Notes: a model not told the origin generated them from the letters alone. Positions 1 to 7,990 are shown, counted from the stretch's first letter. The stretch is 13,374 nt of DNA from Chryseosolibacter sp039917935 (GCA_039917935.1 JBDSIM010000056.1:1-13374), one strand, 5' to 3'. Program-made: numbers and translations.

Positions 1-383
1 TGATGGCGGGAGTGCAAAATAAAACCAAGGTCCGCGGCCACATAAGAGCGTATAACTGTACCCAGGTTCATAATACTCCCTATGGATTGAAGGCCTTCAG
101 AAAAAGAAACACCGTCCAATGCTGTAGGAACTGATTTAAAAGTACTAAGGACGTTATTTGCTTTCATACCCTTTTCAAAAGGGGTATATTTCTTAGGATC
201 GAAAGTATCCGTGTGCGCCATCCCCCCGGCCATCCAGAGGAGGATTACGGTATCTGCTTTGGATTTAATTTTGGGTTTTGCACAAGAGCTTAGCATGCTT
301 GCTGGCATACCAGCAGCAAGCGCAGCCAATGTGGCCGCACTGGTTTTTTGTAGAAACTCTCTTCTGTTCCAGCTATTATACAT
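1..383 (-). CDS. DUF1501 family Tat-exported lipoprotein, 3' end cut by window edge
   Basis: Translating the minus strand from the ATG at 381-383 gives 127 codons that run off the window. The N-terminus has a twin-arginine signal (NRREFLQKTS, R7/R8), an Ala-rich hydrophobic stretch and a lipobox-like LSSC with the candidate lipidated Cys at residue 34. This is followed by DTVILLWMAGGMAHTDTFDP (about 44-63), which matches the conserved start of DUF1501, a family with a sulfatase/alkaline-phosphatase-like fold whose activity is unknown. DUF1501 genes habitually sit beside DUF1549/DUF1553 genes, and here the partner ends only 39 bp upstream, so the two are probably co-transcribed. The sequence AAAGAGG ends two bases before the ATG, rather close for a normal ribosome binding site. 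The start is chosen because it yields a complete Tat signal. The family call is firm and the function is not known. Confidence 0.9.
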   Translation of the reverse strand, partial: MYNSWNRREFLQKTSAATLAALAAGMPASMLSSCAKPKIKSKADTVILLWMAGGMAHTDTFDPKKYTPFEKGMKANNVLSTFKSVPTALDGVSFSEGLQSIGSIMNLGTVIRSYVAADLGFILHSRH

Positions 384-422
384 AACCTCTTTAATTACTT
401 CAAATTACGATATTATCGCGAA

Positions 423-2894
423 TTAAAATATTATTTGAAACTCGGGAAGTAGCATTACTGCCCACAATAGGTCTTCGATATCATCATCCGTCGGTGATTT
501 TCCCAATAATTTCAGGGCGACATCTATCTCCGGTTTTTGCGGGTGGCGCCCCAGCGCTTTTTTATATATTTCTGTAACGGTTTCTTCCGGAGTCTGAAAG
601 CTTTCCTTCCATTTTTTCGCACCCGCTTCCAGGGCGCTGTTGAAGACATCTCCATTGGTGAGTTCAAGGGCTTGTAACAGATTTCCCTGTGAAGATCTTG
701 TAGTGGAAACATTCTCACGATTAGGACGACCCAGTGCCGTTAGAAACAAATCGTTTTTTACCAATGATGCCCTTGCGTATGGTAACGTGTTGTTGGTCGC
801 AGGGGAAGCCTTGAAAGGATTATAGATCTTGATCGTGTCGTGGTATACCGGATAAACAACGGTGCTCACAGCGTCAGCAAATTGCTCGGCTGATAGCCTG
901 CGCCGATGCATTCCTTTGAAGACATAGTCCGCGGCAATCACATCATTTTCATTTTTTATTTCAATGGAGGGCAACTGGTAGGTTTTGGAAGTAGTGATTG
1001 TGAAAATGAGATCTTTCAGGTCATTATTATTGTCCACAAAATTTGAGGCGAGCCAATCAAGCAAATCCTGGTTCCACGGCTCATTATCCATCAGGTCTAC
1101 GGGTTCAACAATTCCCCTACCCATTAACTGCGCCCATATCCGGTTAACAATAGTTCGGTAAAGCCGCCCATTTTTGGGCGTGATGAGATAGTCGGCAAGT
1201 TGTTTTAATTTCTCATCCACCGTAAGGGTGCTATCAATCTCTCCCAATTCTGAAAAAATAATCTTAGTACCAGCCATTTTTCCGGTGGGCTTATCACAAC
1301 GGTTAATCTCCAGGGTGGAGTCAGAAAATATATTGGCAAAGGCATAGGCTTCAGACAATTTCCAATCGCTGATAAAACTATCATGACAGGAAGCGCATTT
1401 TAGATTGAGTCCCAGAAAAACCTGGGATATATTCTGGGCTGCCTGCATCTCCACGCGCTGACTGGCATTCACCGTGCCGCGCCATTGAATGCCCTTTATA
1501 AAACCGTCAGATTTTTTGTCCGGGCTGATAAGTTCCCTGACAAATACATCGTAAGGTTTGTTGGCCTTTAAGGATGCGTATAGCCAGTCCGTGATAGCAA
1601 ATCGGCCTCCGGTTATGTAGCCAGTGCCTGTGTAATCATTTCTCAAAGCGTCATTCCAGAAACTCAGCCAGTGTTGCGCGTAGTCGTCGTTGCGGGCAAG
1701 CAATTCTTTCACGAGCAACTCACGTTTACCGGAATTGTTGTCTACTACAAAAGCCGTCACCGTTTCGGAAGGAGGTAACAAGCCAATGATGTCGAGATAA
1801 ACGCGTCTGATAAAGGTATTGTCATCCACAACCTCAGGCCATGAAACCTTTTTACCTTTAAAATATACGTCTACAAATCGGTCAATTGGGTTTGCTAAAC
1901 CTGGCTGATCCGGTGGAAGGGCTGGCTTTCTGGGGGCTAATTTAGCTACCCGGTACACACTCTTTTCATCCGCATTATCAGGCCATGGTGCACCTGCTTT
2001 TATCCAGAATTGCAGTGTCGCGATTTCTTGTTCCGTTAGCTTTTTGCCTTTGGGTGGCATGGACTCTTCGTCATCGCGGGGTAACAAAAGCCGCCTGATC
2101 ATTTCACTTTTTTCCGGGCGCCCCACTGCGATCACGGCGCCAGATTCGCCGCCCTTCATGACAAATTCTTTTTTGTCCAGCCGTAGTTCACCTTTTATTT
2201 TTTCCGCACTATGGCATTTATAACAATTGTGAGCAAAGATTGACCTTACTTCCAGATTAAGGTCTGCCTGCCGGCTTTTATCCAGTGATTGGTTGCCGGC
2301 AACAGTAAACTGCGCTAAATCGAAGTCAGGATTTCGGGGAAAGTCCTCCGTAGAATTCCAGGGAAGAACACTCGTCAGGAAATCAGGACCATGCGTTAAG
2401 GACGCTCCAAAATGTCCGGCTAAAAAAACTCCCACTACCGTAAGGGTGAGGATAGCCCGATAAGTTTTCAGGAGATTCCATTGCTGATTCCGGACGATAT
2501 ACCGAAGCAAACCAACCGTCATGACCGACAAGGCTGCAGTGGCCATCCCGGACCATCTGTGGATGGTAAGTATACTACCGCTGTATTGATCCTGCTCCTC
2601 CAGAAACCATCCTAAGATAACGGCAACCACAGCGCTTATCGCCCCGATGATGAGAACAATATTGATCGCCGATCTCAGTTCAGGTTTTTTGCGGTTTATC
2701 GTAAAGCACTCTAATATCAGGGCCACTATCAATAAACCAATGGGAAAGTGAACAATCATGGGATGCAGGCGCCCGAGAAACTGCCAGAGCCAGAAATTGG
2801 CCGGGATTAAAGCGGCCGTCATCACGTCCGTTAAAAAGAAACTTTCGTATACATGCTGAAATGAAGACAATCCGGCAAACCATAGATTTAGCAT
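423..2894 (-). CDS. Membrane-anchored planctomycete-type cytochrome c with DUF1549 and DUF1553 domains
   Basis: The 823-residue protein begins with a DUF2231-like membrane domain with helices at about 46-63, 75-98, 112-131 and 145-162 and conserved His in LHPMIVHFPIG (H44, H49), IHRWSGM (H112) and AGHFGASLTHG (H161, H168). Loops 67-74 and 131-146 are basic and loop 99-108 is acidic, so the positive-inside rule puts both ends in the periplasm, where heme would be attached. A PSCyt1 cytochrome domain follows (CYKCH 224-228, ending near GAPWP 305). Next is DUF1549 (about 335-525), containing a second heme motif CASCH (500-504), then DUF1553 (about 565-820) with its signature MHRRRLSAEQFADA (662-675). 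The family role is unknown but presumed to be redox chemistry in the envelope. The gene continues into DUF1501. A start at residue 25 (position 2822) would also keep all helices; neither start has a clear ribosome binding site. Confidence 0.9.
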   Translation of the reverse strand: MLNLWFAGLSSFQHVYESFFLTDVMTAALIPANFWLWQFLGRLHPMIVHFPIGLLIVALILECFTINRKKPELRSAINIVLIIGAISAVVAVILGWFLEEQDQYSGSILTIHRWSGMATAALSVMTVGLLRYIVRNQQWNLLKTYRAILTLTVVGVFLAGHFGASLTHGPDFLTSVLPWNSTEDFPRNPDFDLAQFTVAGNQSLDKSRQADLNLEVRSIFAHNCYKCHSAEKIKGELRLDKKEFVMKGGESGAVIAVGRPEKSEMIRRLLLPRDDEESMPPKGKKLTEQEIATLQFWIKAGAPWPDNADEKSVYRVAKLAPRKPALPPDQPGLANPIDRFVDVYFKGKKVSWPEVVDDNTFIRRVYLDIIGLLPPSETVTAFVVDNNSGKRELLVKELLARNDDYAQHWLSFWNDALRNDYTGTGYITGGRFAITDWLYASLKANKPYDVFVRELISPDKKSDGFIKGIQWRGTVNASQRVEMQAAQNISQVFLGLNLKCASCHDSFISDWKLSEAYAFANIFSDSTLEINRCDKPTGKMAGTKIIFSELGEIDSTLTVDEKLKQLADYLITPKNGRLYRTIVNRIWAQLMGRGIVEPVDLMDNEPWNQDLLDWLASNFVDNNNDLKDLIFTITTSKTYQLPSIEIKNENDVIAADYVFKGMHRRRLSAEQFADAVSTVVYPVYHDTIKIYNPFKASPATNNTLPYARASLVKNDLFLTALGRPNRENVSTTRSSQGNLLQALELTNGDVFNSALEAGAKKWKESFQTPEETVTEIYKKALGRHPQKPEIDVALKLLGKSPTDDDIEDLLWAVMLLPEFQIIF

Positions 2895-3027
2895 CCCGTA
2901 ATATGTTTAAAAAAAAAAGATCTTTCAAATGTTTTTTTATAACGTCAATATGCCACGCTGTTTTCGGATGATATCTTTCCAGTGCTCATTTCTATTATTT
3001 CTCAACCCACTCCGCTCCTGTCATGCA

Positions 3028-3060
3028 TTTCAATTTCAACTTTCTACTGTCAACTTTCTG
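3028..3060. repeat. Degenerate heptamer tandem repeat
   Basis: Read on the minus strand the segment breaks into 7-base units AGTTGAC, AGTAGAA, AGTTGAA, ATTGAAA. The plus strand shows TCAACTTTCT twice (3036-3045 and 3050-3059), 14 bases apart, i.e. two periods. It lies in the 209-bp gap between the cysteine-synthase-like gene and the DUF1553 gene. It resembles intergenic simple-sequence tracts of Bacteroidota genomes; that comparison is from memory. The same gap also holds an A10 tract at 2909-2918 and the palindrome AAAGATCTTT at 2916-2925. Confidence 0.5.
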
Positions 3061-3084
3061 CCCTGTTCACCGTTCGATAATAAG

Positions 3085-3130
3085 TATTTCGCTGAAAAAT
3101 AATCTAATCAAAAAGTCCGCCAGCGAAATA
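3085..3130. repeat. 10-bp inverted repeat spanning the stop codon of the cysteine-synthase-like gene
   Basis: TATTTCGCTG at 3085-3094 is the exact reverse complement of CAGCGAAATA at 3121-3130, with a 26-base loop. The right arm lies in the last codons of the gene and the left arm is past its stop (3104-3106). No T-run follows on the minus strand, so it is at best a non-canonical terminator or an mRNA 3'-end stabiliser. Confidence 0.4.
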
Positions 3131-4045
3131 TTTCATTCCCGAGTCACACGCGACAGTAACCACTGCATAGTCAGGACCAAGTTTCTTTCCCAACGCGATG
3201 GCGGCGACAACGTTAAGTCCACTGGAGGTTCCGGCTAAAATGCCTTCTTGTGTCACCAATAATTTAGCCATCATCCTGGCATCCGTTTCGTCGATTTCAA
3301 GGATTTCATCATACTGGTCCTTATGCAGCAGCGGAGGAATGATTCCCACCCCGATTCCTTCAATTTTGTGACTGCCTTTAACACCCGTGGATATCAGCGG
3401 CGCAGAAGCGGGTTCCAGCGCAACGACCCTGGTAGCCGGATTCTTTTTTTTCAGTTCCGTGGCCACCCCGGTAAGCATTCCCGCAGTGCCAACCCCCGCA
3501 CAGAAAACATCAACAGGGCGGCCGATATGATCCAGTATTTCCTTTCCCATTTCCTGATAACCTTTCAGCGCATCAGTGTTGTAAAATTGATCTGGTCGAA
3601 ATGCATTACCCGAGGTCGTAAGCTGTTCAACCATCCGCGTCATGTCTGCGAATAGTTCAGGGGTAATCTTTCCATCGACACTTGGTATGACCACCAACTC
3701 CGCCCCAAACATTTCCATGGATTTGAGTTTCTCCTTTGCAAAGGCATCTGACGATACCGCCTTAAAGGAATAGCCTTTTGCAGAACAAACAAGCGCGAGT
3801 GAAGTTCCAGTACTACCCCCCGTAAATTCAACGACGGTCATGCCTGGTTTTAATATGCCTTTCCTTTCAGCTTCTGAAATAATGGACAAGGCCATCCGGT
3901 CTTTGTATGAACCGGTGGGATTAAAATATTCAAGCTTCAGGTAAATGGCAGCACAATTTTCAGGAACAATTTTCTTTAACTGCACCAAGGGTGTGTTGCC
4001 AATAGCATTGAGAATACCGTTCTGCAACAACGAATTTGTTTTCAT
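3104..4045 (-). CDS. Cysteine-synthase-like PLP-dependent enzyme (fold type II)
   Basis: The 313-residue protein has the length and motif order of the CysK/cystathionine-beta-synthase family, cytoplasmic enzymes that carry out beta-replacement on O-acetylserine or serine. NTPLVQL (17-23) opens the fold. NPTGSYKDRMALS (42-54) carries the PLP Schiff-base lysine K48. GVGTAGM (184-190) is the phosphate-binding loop, and AGTSSG (271-276) and VACDSG (298-303) match the C-terminal conserved segments. The substrate loop is TGGSTG (75-80) instead of the usual TSGNTG of true O-acetylserine sulfhydrylases, so the amino-acid substrate may differ and the name cysK is withheld. The ATG at 4043-4045 has no Shine-Dalgarno sequence. 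It stands alone with flanking gaps of 209 and 254 bp, and nothing nearby links it to sulfur metabolism. Confidence 0.88.
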   Translation of the reverse strand: MKTNSLLQNGILNAIGNTPLVQLKKIVPENCAAIYLKLEYFNPTGSYKDRMALSIISEAERKGILKPGMTVVEFTGGSTGTSLALVCSAKGYSFKAVSSDAFAKEKLKSMEMFGAELVVIPSVDGKITPELFADMTRMVEQLTTSGNAFRPDQFYNTDALKGYQEMGKEILDHIGRPVDVFCAGVGTAGMLTGVATELKKKNPATRVVALEPASAPLISTGVKGSHKIEGIGVGIIPPLLHKDQYDEILEIDETDARMMAKLLVTQEGILAGTSSGLNVVAAIALGKKLGPDYAVVTVACDSGMKYFAGGLFD

Positions 4046-4159
4046 TTGAAAGTAACTGTTATTAAACTACGGGAATGGTCTCTTAAAGTAAGAAAAGTTA
4101 CATTATGAGTTTCGTTTTTTTTCTGAATATTAAACAGGGTGGCTCAAATGCGTTAGGCT

Positions 4160-4171
4160 GCTATCGATAGC
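4160..4171. promoter_or_regulatory. 12-bp perfect palindrome in a divergent intergenic region
   Basis: GCTATCGATAGC is its own reverse complement. It sits in the 254-bp gap between the divergently transcribed cysteine-synthase-like gene (minus) and deacetylase gene (plus), 129 bp before the latter's ATG. A dimeric regulator site is possible, but one copy of this length could occur by chance. No convincing promoter elements were seen around it. Confidence 0.3.
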
Positions 4172-4299
4172 CGTCCTATTTGTCCATGGCTCGATCCGTA
4201 AACCCACCCTTCATAGCTTTAATAAACCAGTTAAAAGAATTCAACCAGCAATCTCTGTATTTTTTTACACCTTGACCGACACCCATTTCCCCCCGCTGT

Positions 4300-5616
4300 A
4301 TGAAAAAGTTAACGACTGTCATCCTGGCCATTACATTTTTTTTTGGAAGTTGCACCACCAGGGATAGTATTACAGGCACTACCGAAATCACTAAATTTCA
4401 GGACGGCAAGAGCGGGGCCGTATCCATCACGTGGGATGATGCCACCATCAACCAATTCCGACAGGCTCTACCCATTCTGGATAACCTCAAGATGCCGGGT
4501 ACATTCTACATTAACACCGCGCATATACAGGATTCCGAAATTCCGGCCAAATTTATTGGAAGACCTATTGCCGATATAGTAAAAGAGACCGCCTCGAAAC
4601 CTACTGGTAAATCCAACTTATTCGAACGGGCGTCCGCGCTGCGTTTTACGGGACTAAAAGGGGCGGTTGAGTATCACAACAACGCGGGTACATTATATGA
4701 GAATGAAAAGTATGATGAAGCCTACAAAGTTATCGATGAAGCTTATGCTAAAATCAGAAAAGAAAAGCCGAAACCGAAACCCATGTCCCGGCCCTCCAAT
4801 GATCACATGGTAAGATGGAAGGAAATTAAGGAATTCGCTTCCCGCGGTCACGAATTTGGAAGTCATACCATTTCACATCCACGCCTTTCTGTATTGGATG
4901 AAGAAAATTTGTTGTATGAACTCGAGAAGTGCAAGGAGGAAATTGGAAAACAGCTTGGATCTGATCATACTTTTTCCGCAGAATGTCCCTTCGGAACGGA
5001 GAACGAGCGTGTGATGGAATATGCCTATAAAGTTCATCCCGCACTGAGAAACAGAATGCCGGAACCCTTCCTGGAAGAATTTAACCGGAGCAGCAAAAGG
5101 ACACCGGGAACATCCAATAAGGAATATATCCAATGGCAAAGAGGTCCGCTTACAAAAACTCCCATGGACCTTATGAAATCCTGGGTTGATACGCTTTTGG
5201 TCAGGGATAATGTCTGGCTTGTATTAACATTTCATGGTGTGGACGGAATTGGTTGGGAAGCCAAACCTCACGAGGAACATGCGGAATATTTCCAGTACAT
5301 GAAAGAACATGAAGATAAACTTTGGGTGGCTACCTTCAGGGATGTGACAAAATATATCCGGGAACGCATGGCGGCGAAAATCAACGTAAAAGAAAATGAT
5401 GATCAGATTATTCTGTCAGTCAATCATTCCCTGGACAAAAGTTTATACAATTACCCGCTTACCTTAAAGACGTACGTACCGGAAGACTGGAAAGATGTTA
5501 CTATAAAACAGGGAGGTAAAACGCTCAATGCGAACCCATCGAACGATGAAAAAGGAACTTTTATTCTTTATCAGGCAATGCCTGGGGGAGAAGATGTCGT
5601 TATTACGGAGTCTTGA
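4300..5616 (+). CDS. Polysaccharide deacetylase (NodB) family lipoprotein with a large insertion
   Basis: The 438-residue protein starts with a lipoprotein signal (MKKLTTVILA..., lipobox FGSC, Cys18), so it is probably anchored in the outer or inner membrane. NodB motifs are visible: SITWDDA (42-48) with the metal Asp D47, SHTISHP (188-194) with zinc ligands H189 and H193, ECPFG (228-232) in the position of motif 3, and VLTFHGV (308-314) with H312 of motif 5. Family members remove acetyl groups from chitin, peptidoglycan or other sugars using a divalent metal. The Asp-to-His spacing is about 142 residues, where roughly 50 is usual, because of an inserted segment (about 75-165). Residues 365-438 form a separate beta-rich tail. 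The usual Arg of motif 3 is not evident, so substrate and even activity are uncertain. There is no Shine-Dalgarno sequence; the ATG is chosen because it gives the complete signal peptide. Confidence 0.85.
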   Translation: MKKLTTVILAITFFFGSCTTRDSITGTTEITKFQDGKSGAVSITWDDATINQFRQALPILDNLKMPGTFYINTAHIQDSEIPAKFIGRPIADIVKETASKPTGKSNLFERASALRFTGLKGAVEYHNNAGTLYENEKYDEAYKVIDEAYAKIRKEKPKPKPMSRPSNDHMVRWKEIKEFASRGHEFGSHTISHPRLSVLDEENLLYELEKCKEEIGKQLGSDHTFSAECPFGTENERVMEYAYKVHPALRNRMPEPFLEEFNRSSKRTPGTSNKEYIQWQRGPLTKTPMDLMKSWVDTLLVRDNVWLVLTFHGVDGIGWEAKPHEEHAEYFQYMKEHEDKLWVATFRDVTKYIRERMAAKINVKENDDQIILSVNHSLDKSLYNYPLTLKTYVPEDWKDVTIKQGGKTLNANPSNDEKGTFILYQAMPGGEDVVITES

Positions 5617-5668
5617 TGTTTTGATGTGTTCAGCTGTTGATGTGATCAGGTGTTGATGTTTTGAGGCG
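5613..5668. repeat. Degenerate octamer tandem repeat (consensus TTGATGTK)
   Basis: Seven consecutive 8-base units can be read: TTGATGTT, TTGATGTG, TTCAGCTG, TTGATGTG, ATCAGGTG, TTGATGTT, TTGAGGCG. Exact TTGATGT starts at 5613, 5621, 5637 and 5653, all in the same 8-base register. The deacetylase stop codon (5614-5616) lies inside the first unit. A short stem GGTGT/ACACC (5668-5672 and 5680-5684) follows. Confidence 0.65.
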
Positions 5669-5705
5669 GTGTCGGATGAACACCAAATCCATTGCAGTGG
5701 CTTGA

Positions 5706-5732
5706 GAGGCTAAGGTGTTGCGCCTTAACCTC
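5706..5732 (-). terminator. Hairpin at the convergent deacetylase/epimerase junction
   Basis: On the minus strand GAGGTTAAGG pairs with CCTTAGCCTC around a 7-base loop, giving ten base pairs including one G-U. On the plus strand the same pair is a C-A mismatch. The stop codon of the epimerase-like gene (5725-5727) lies in the first arm. No T-run follows in either direction, so it may be a factor-assisted or mRNA-end structure, not a classical intrinsic terminator. Confidence 0.45.
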
Positions 5733-6666
5733 TTAAAACAATTTCCCTCACGCCTTGCGGATAGGACGTGGGTTGCATATTGAACCGTTTTTCAAATTTT
5801 GAAGAATCAAAAAAATAATCACGGTCGTACTGATACATCATTTCAGGCATTTCTTTCATAAAAGGAACAAACAACCCTATTACTTTGATCATCCACATAG
5901 GCAAAACGGAGAGTTTGGAATTCACTTTCATTTCTCTCATAAACAACTCCGCCATTTCCCTCCCTGTAAGCTGATTTTTGTCGGGTGGCAAATGCCAGAC
6001 CTGATTAAAGGCGTCGGGTGTATTCCCTAAAAGAGCCGTAGCCCGGGCCGCATCCGTTGTGTAAGTAAAAGAATGTTTTTTATCGCCATCAACAAACCAG
6101 TTTGGCTTCTTACCTTTTTTCAGATTTTTATACACTACTTCAATCAGAAAACTTTTTTCATTATCCGGACCATAAAAATCCGCGGCCCTGGCAATGAGTG
6201 CACTCAATTTCCCGGCCTTTACTTCATTCATAAGCAGATCAGCGATCTCCCGCCTAACGGCACCTTTCCTGCTCGGAGGGTTTATAGAAGATTCCTCAGT
6301 CATGTGGGGTATAGTTTGGATATCGTACAGGTAAACGTTATCGAAAAAAACAAGCTTCGCATGGTGCCTGGTGCACGCATCAATGGCAGCACGCATGAGT
6401 TTCGGCCACTTATCCTGCCAGACTTTTATGTTGTAATCAAAGCCCACTAAAAGATATACCACTTCCGACCCGGCCACCGCCTTTTCAACTGTGAGTGGGT
6501 CCGATAAATCACCCGAAAATAATTCATCACTTTCATTCACTTTTTTGGGATTCCGGCTTACCAGCCTGATGCGTTTGCTATACTTTGATAATTCTTTCGC
6601 CAGGATAGAACCGATCGTACCGTTGCCGCCTAATATGGTATGCAGGGGTTGTGTTGAGGTGTTCAT
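5725..6666 (-). CDS. NAD(P)-binding epimerase/dehydratase-like protein (atypical SDR)
   Basis: The 313-residue cytoplasmic protein has an N-terminal Rossmann nucleotide-binding motif GGNGTIG (13-19), then RLVSRNP (34-40) at the end of beta-2 and SGDLSD (51-56), the layout of extended or atypical short-chain dehydrogenases. FDNVYLYD (108-115) and ADFYGP (162-167) match conserved strands of this family. The classical YxxxK catalytic pair is not obvious (RKGAVRRE follows at 133-140), so it may be an atypical SDR and its substrate cannot be named. The ATG at 6664-6666 has no Shine-Dalgarno sequence. A 376-bp gap separates it from the LamG gene upstream in the same orientation, so it is probably transcribed separately. 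Confidence 0.82.
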   Translation of the reverse strand: MNTSTQPLHTILGGNGTIGSILAKELSKYSKRIRLVSRNPKKVNESDELFSGDLSDPLTVEKAVAGSEVVYLLVGFDYNIKVWQDKWPKLMRAAIDACTRHHAKLVFFDNVYLYDIQTIPHMTEESSINPPSRKGAVRREIADLLMNEVKAGKLSALIARAADFYGPDNEKSFLIEVVYKNLKKGKKPNWFVDGDKKHSFTYTTDAARATALLGNTPDAFNQVWHLPPDKNQLTGREMAELFMREMKVNSKLSVLPMWMIKVIGLFVPFMKEMPEMMYQYDRDYFFDSSKFEKRFNMQPTSYPQGVREIVLRG

Positions 6667-7042
6667 CTGTTTCTGTATTCGTATCGAATAACAATGTACA
6701 GATTGTATATGTTTTGAACTTGTTTACGTGTCGGTATAAAGAATTAAACCCGACCTCACTTAGATTCCAAAGTGTTTATAAACATTTTTCCTTTTTTGGT
6801 TAACATAAGTAAATATTTTCCATACGGTGTAAATTTTAAGACTACTAAGAATCAAGGAACAATTAAGCGGGAAGAATAAGTTAAATCCCAAACATGGGCT
6901 ATGAGAAAAGGTTACACCAAAACGAAAATTTGTTGAGGATATATACCCCTGAAAATTTTGAATTTTCTCTAAATATCCGTACTTTATTAACTAGTGTTGC
7001 CACCAGATCCCATCCTTGGCGAACAAAGAAAAAAGCGTTTCT
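6667..7042. other. 376-bp AT-rich intergenic region with two short inverted repeats
   Basis: No conserved coding sequence or RNA gene was found here. It holds the leader of the epimerase-like gene and the 3' end region of the LamG gene. TGTTTATAAACA (6773-6784) is a perfect 12-bp palindrome about 107 bp upstream of the epimerase start and could be an operator. GAAAATT/AATTTTC (6951-6957 and 6961-6967, 3-base loop) is an AT-only stem downstream of the LamG gene. No recognisable -33/-7 promoter was identified. Confidence 0.4.
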
Positions 7043-7990
7043 CTACCGATGTAATTCCTTTACCCCATTTTTTAAAGCGTATAGTGCTTTTACCTCATCG
7101 CTTGACAACGATTTGTTGAAGAGGGCGATGTCATCCATCATTCCGATAAAATCACCGATTCCCAGGCGCATCGTTGCTTTTGCGGGATCCCAATTGAAGG
7201 CCTCCCTGATGGGACCTGACTGGCCCCGATATTCTCCATTCAGGTAAAGCTTTGCTCTACCGATACTATCCGTGTTTAATCCTTCCCAGGTGAGTACCAC
7301 ATGCGTCCAATGGTCTCTTTGAAACGGAGGTTGTGAAATCTTTAATATTCGCCAGAAAAATTCTTCGCTTGCGCCAGCTTTATTTTTAGTATCCCATACT
7401 TTCTGATCACCATATACGCCTAACCGAAAATCAGGAGGCAGGTCATTTTTTGTAATGTCGACCCAGATGGCATCGCTTGCGTAATATTTGTCAGTGAGTT
7501 GAACGGGGTCGCAATATTGACCCGGAATTTCATTGGGGTCAAGACTCATCCATAAGGATAGTGATCCGTTAAAATTATTTTGTTTGTAGTCTACATTGTT
7601 TTCCAGATTGTAAAATACACTGTGGGTATTGGCTTTTGTAAATTGAAGGGCAGCGCCATATTTACCCTTGCTCTTTGCCGTGGTTAAGGCGGGTGTTCCT
7701 AGTCCGGCCTTGGAAACAACACCCGTTTGATCCGGACCGCCTTTGAAGTTGGCTGTGTATACTTTCCTATCACCTTTACCGAAATCCGCCTCAGCCCCAT
7801 TTTCATTGTCAAAAGAGACATGAAAAGTCAGTGCGGTCGACAGGTTTGCATTGGACTGTTGCGCCGTAAAATCACTGGTATTCGGCTTTTTGTCGTATAC
7901 AATTCCTCTTTCGGATGGTTTAAATTTATCCCCGTTATCCGCCAGTAGCAAAATCAACAGGAAAGTAATGGATAAGGATATTGTTTTCAT
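7043..7990 (-). CDS. Exported LamG-like (concanavalin A-type) jellyroll protein
   Basis: The 315-residue protein starts with a short signal peptide (hydrophobic SITFLLILLLA, 7-17; likely cleavage near residue 17, no lipobox Cys). A single LamG/concanavalin-A-like jellyroll follows at about 54-305: TFHVSFD (55-61) at the start, LSLWMSL (144-150), HWTHVVLTWEG (227-237), RAKLYLNGEYRG (245-256) and the closing GMMDDIALFNKSLSSDEVKALY (283-304) typical of the family. Such domains usually bind carbohydrate or act as adhesion modules, and no catalytic module is fused here. LamG domains often accompany DUF1501/DUF1553 proteins in Planctomycetes and Bacteroidota, but this gene is not adjacent to them. 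The ATG has an A/T-rich leader without a Shine-Dalgarno sequence. Confidence 0.85.
   Translation of the reverse strand: MKTISLSITFLLILLLADNGDKFKPSERGIVYDKKPNTSDFTAQQSNANLSTALTFHVSFDNENGAEADFGKGDRKVYTANFKGGPDQTGVVSKAGLGTPALTTAKSKGKYGAALQFTKANTHSVFYNLENNVDYKQNNFNGSLSLWMSLDPNEIPGQYCDPVQLTDKYYASDAIWVDITKNDLPPDFRLGVYGDQKVWDTKNKAGASEEFFWRILKISQPPFQRDHWTHVVLTWEGLNTDSIGRAKLYLNGEYRGQSGPIREAFNWDPAKATMRLGIGDFIGMMDDIALFNKSLSSDEVKALYALKNGVKELHR

Noticed and set aside
2909..2938. A10 tract, palindrome and T7 tract as a possible terminator for the cysteine-synthase-like gene
   Set aside because: The stem would be A-T only and the real palindrome is just AAAGATCTTT; it is too weak to call.
4176..4391. Minus-strand open frame in the gap before the deacetylase, including a short G-rich-led frame from 4287
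   Set aside because: It overlaps the deacetylase start in antisense and has no recognisable domain; the G-run before the inner ATG is the complement of a C-run, not a convincing ribosome binding site.
6894..7247. Plus-strand 117-codon open frame
   Set aside because: Most of it is antisense to the LamG-domain coding sequence, and the part in the gap shows no family features.
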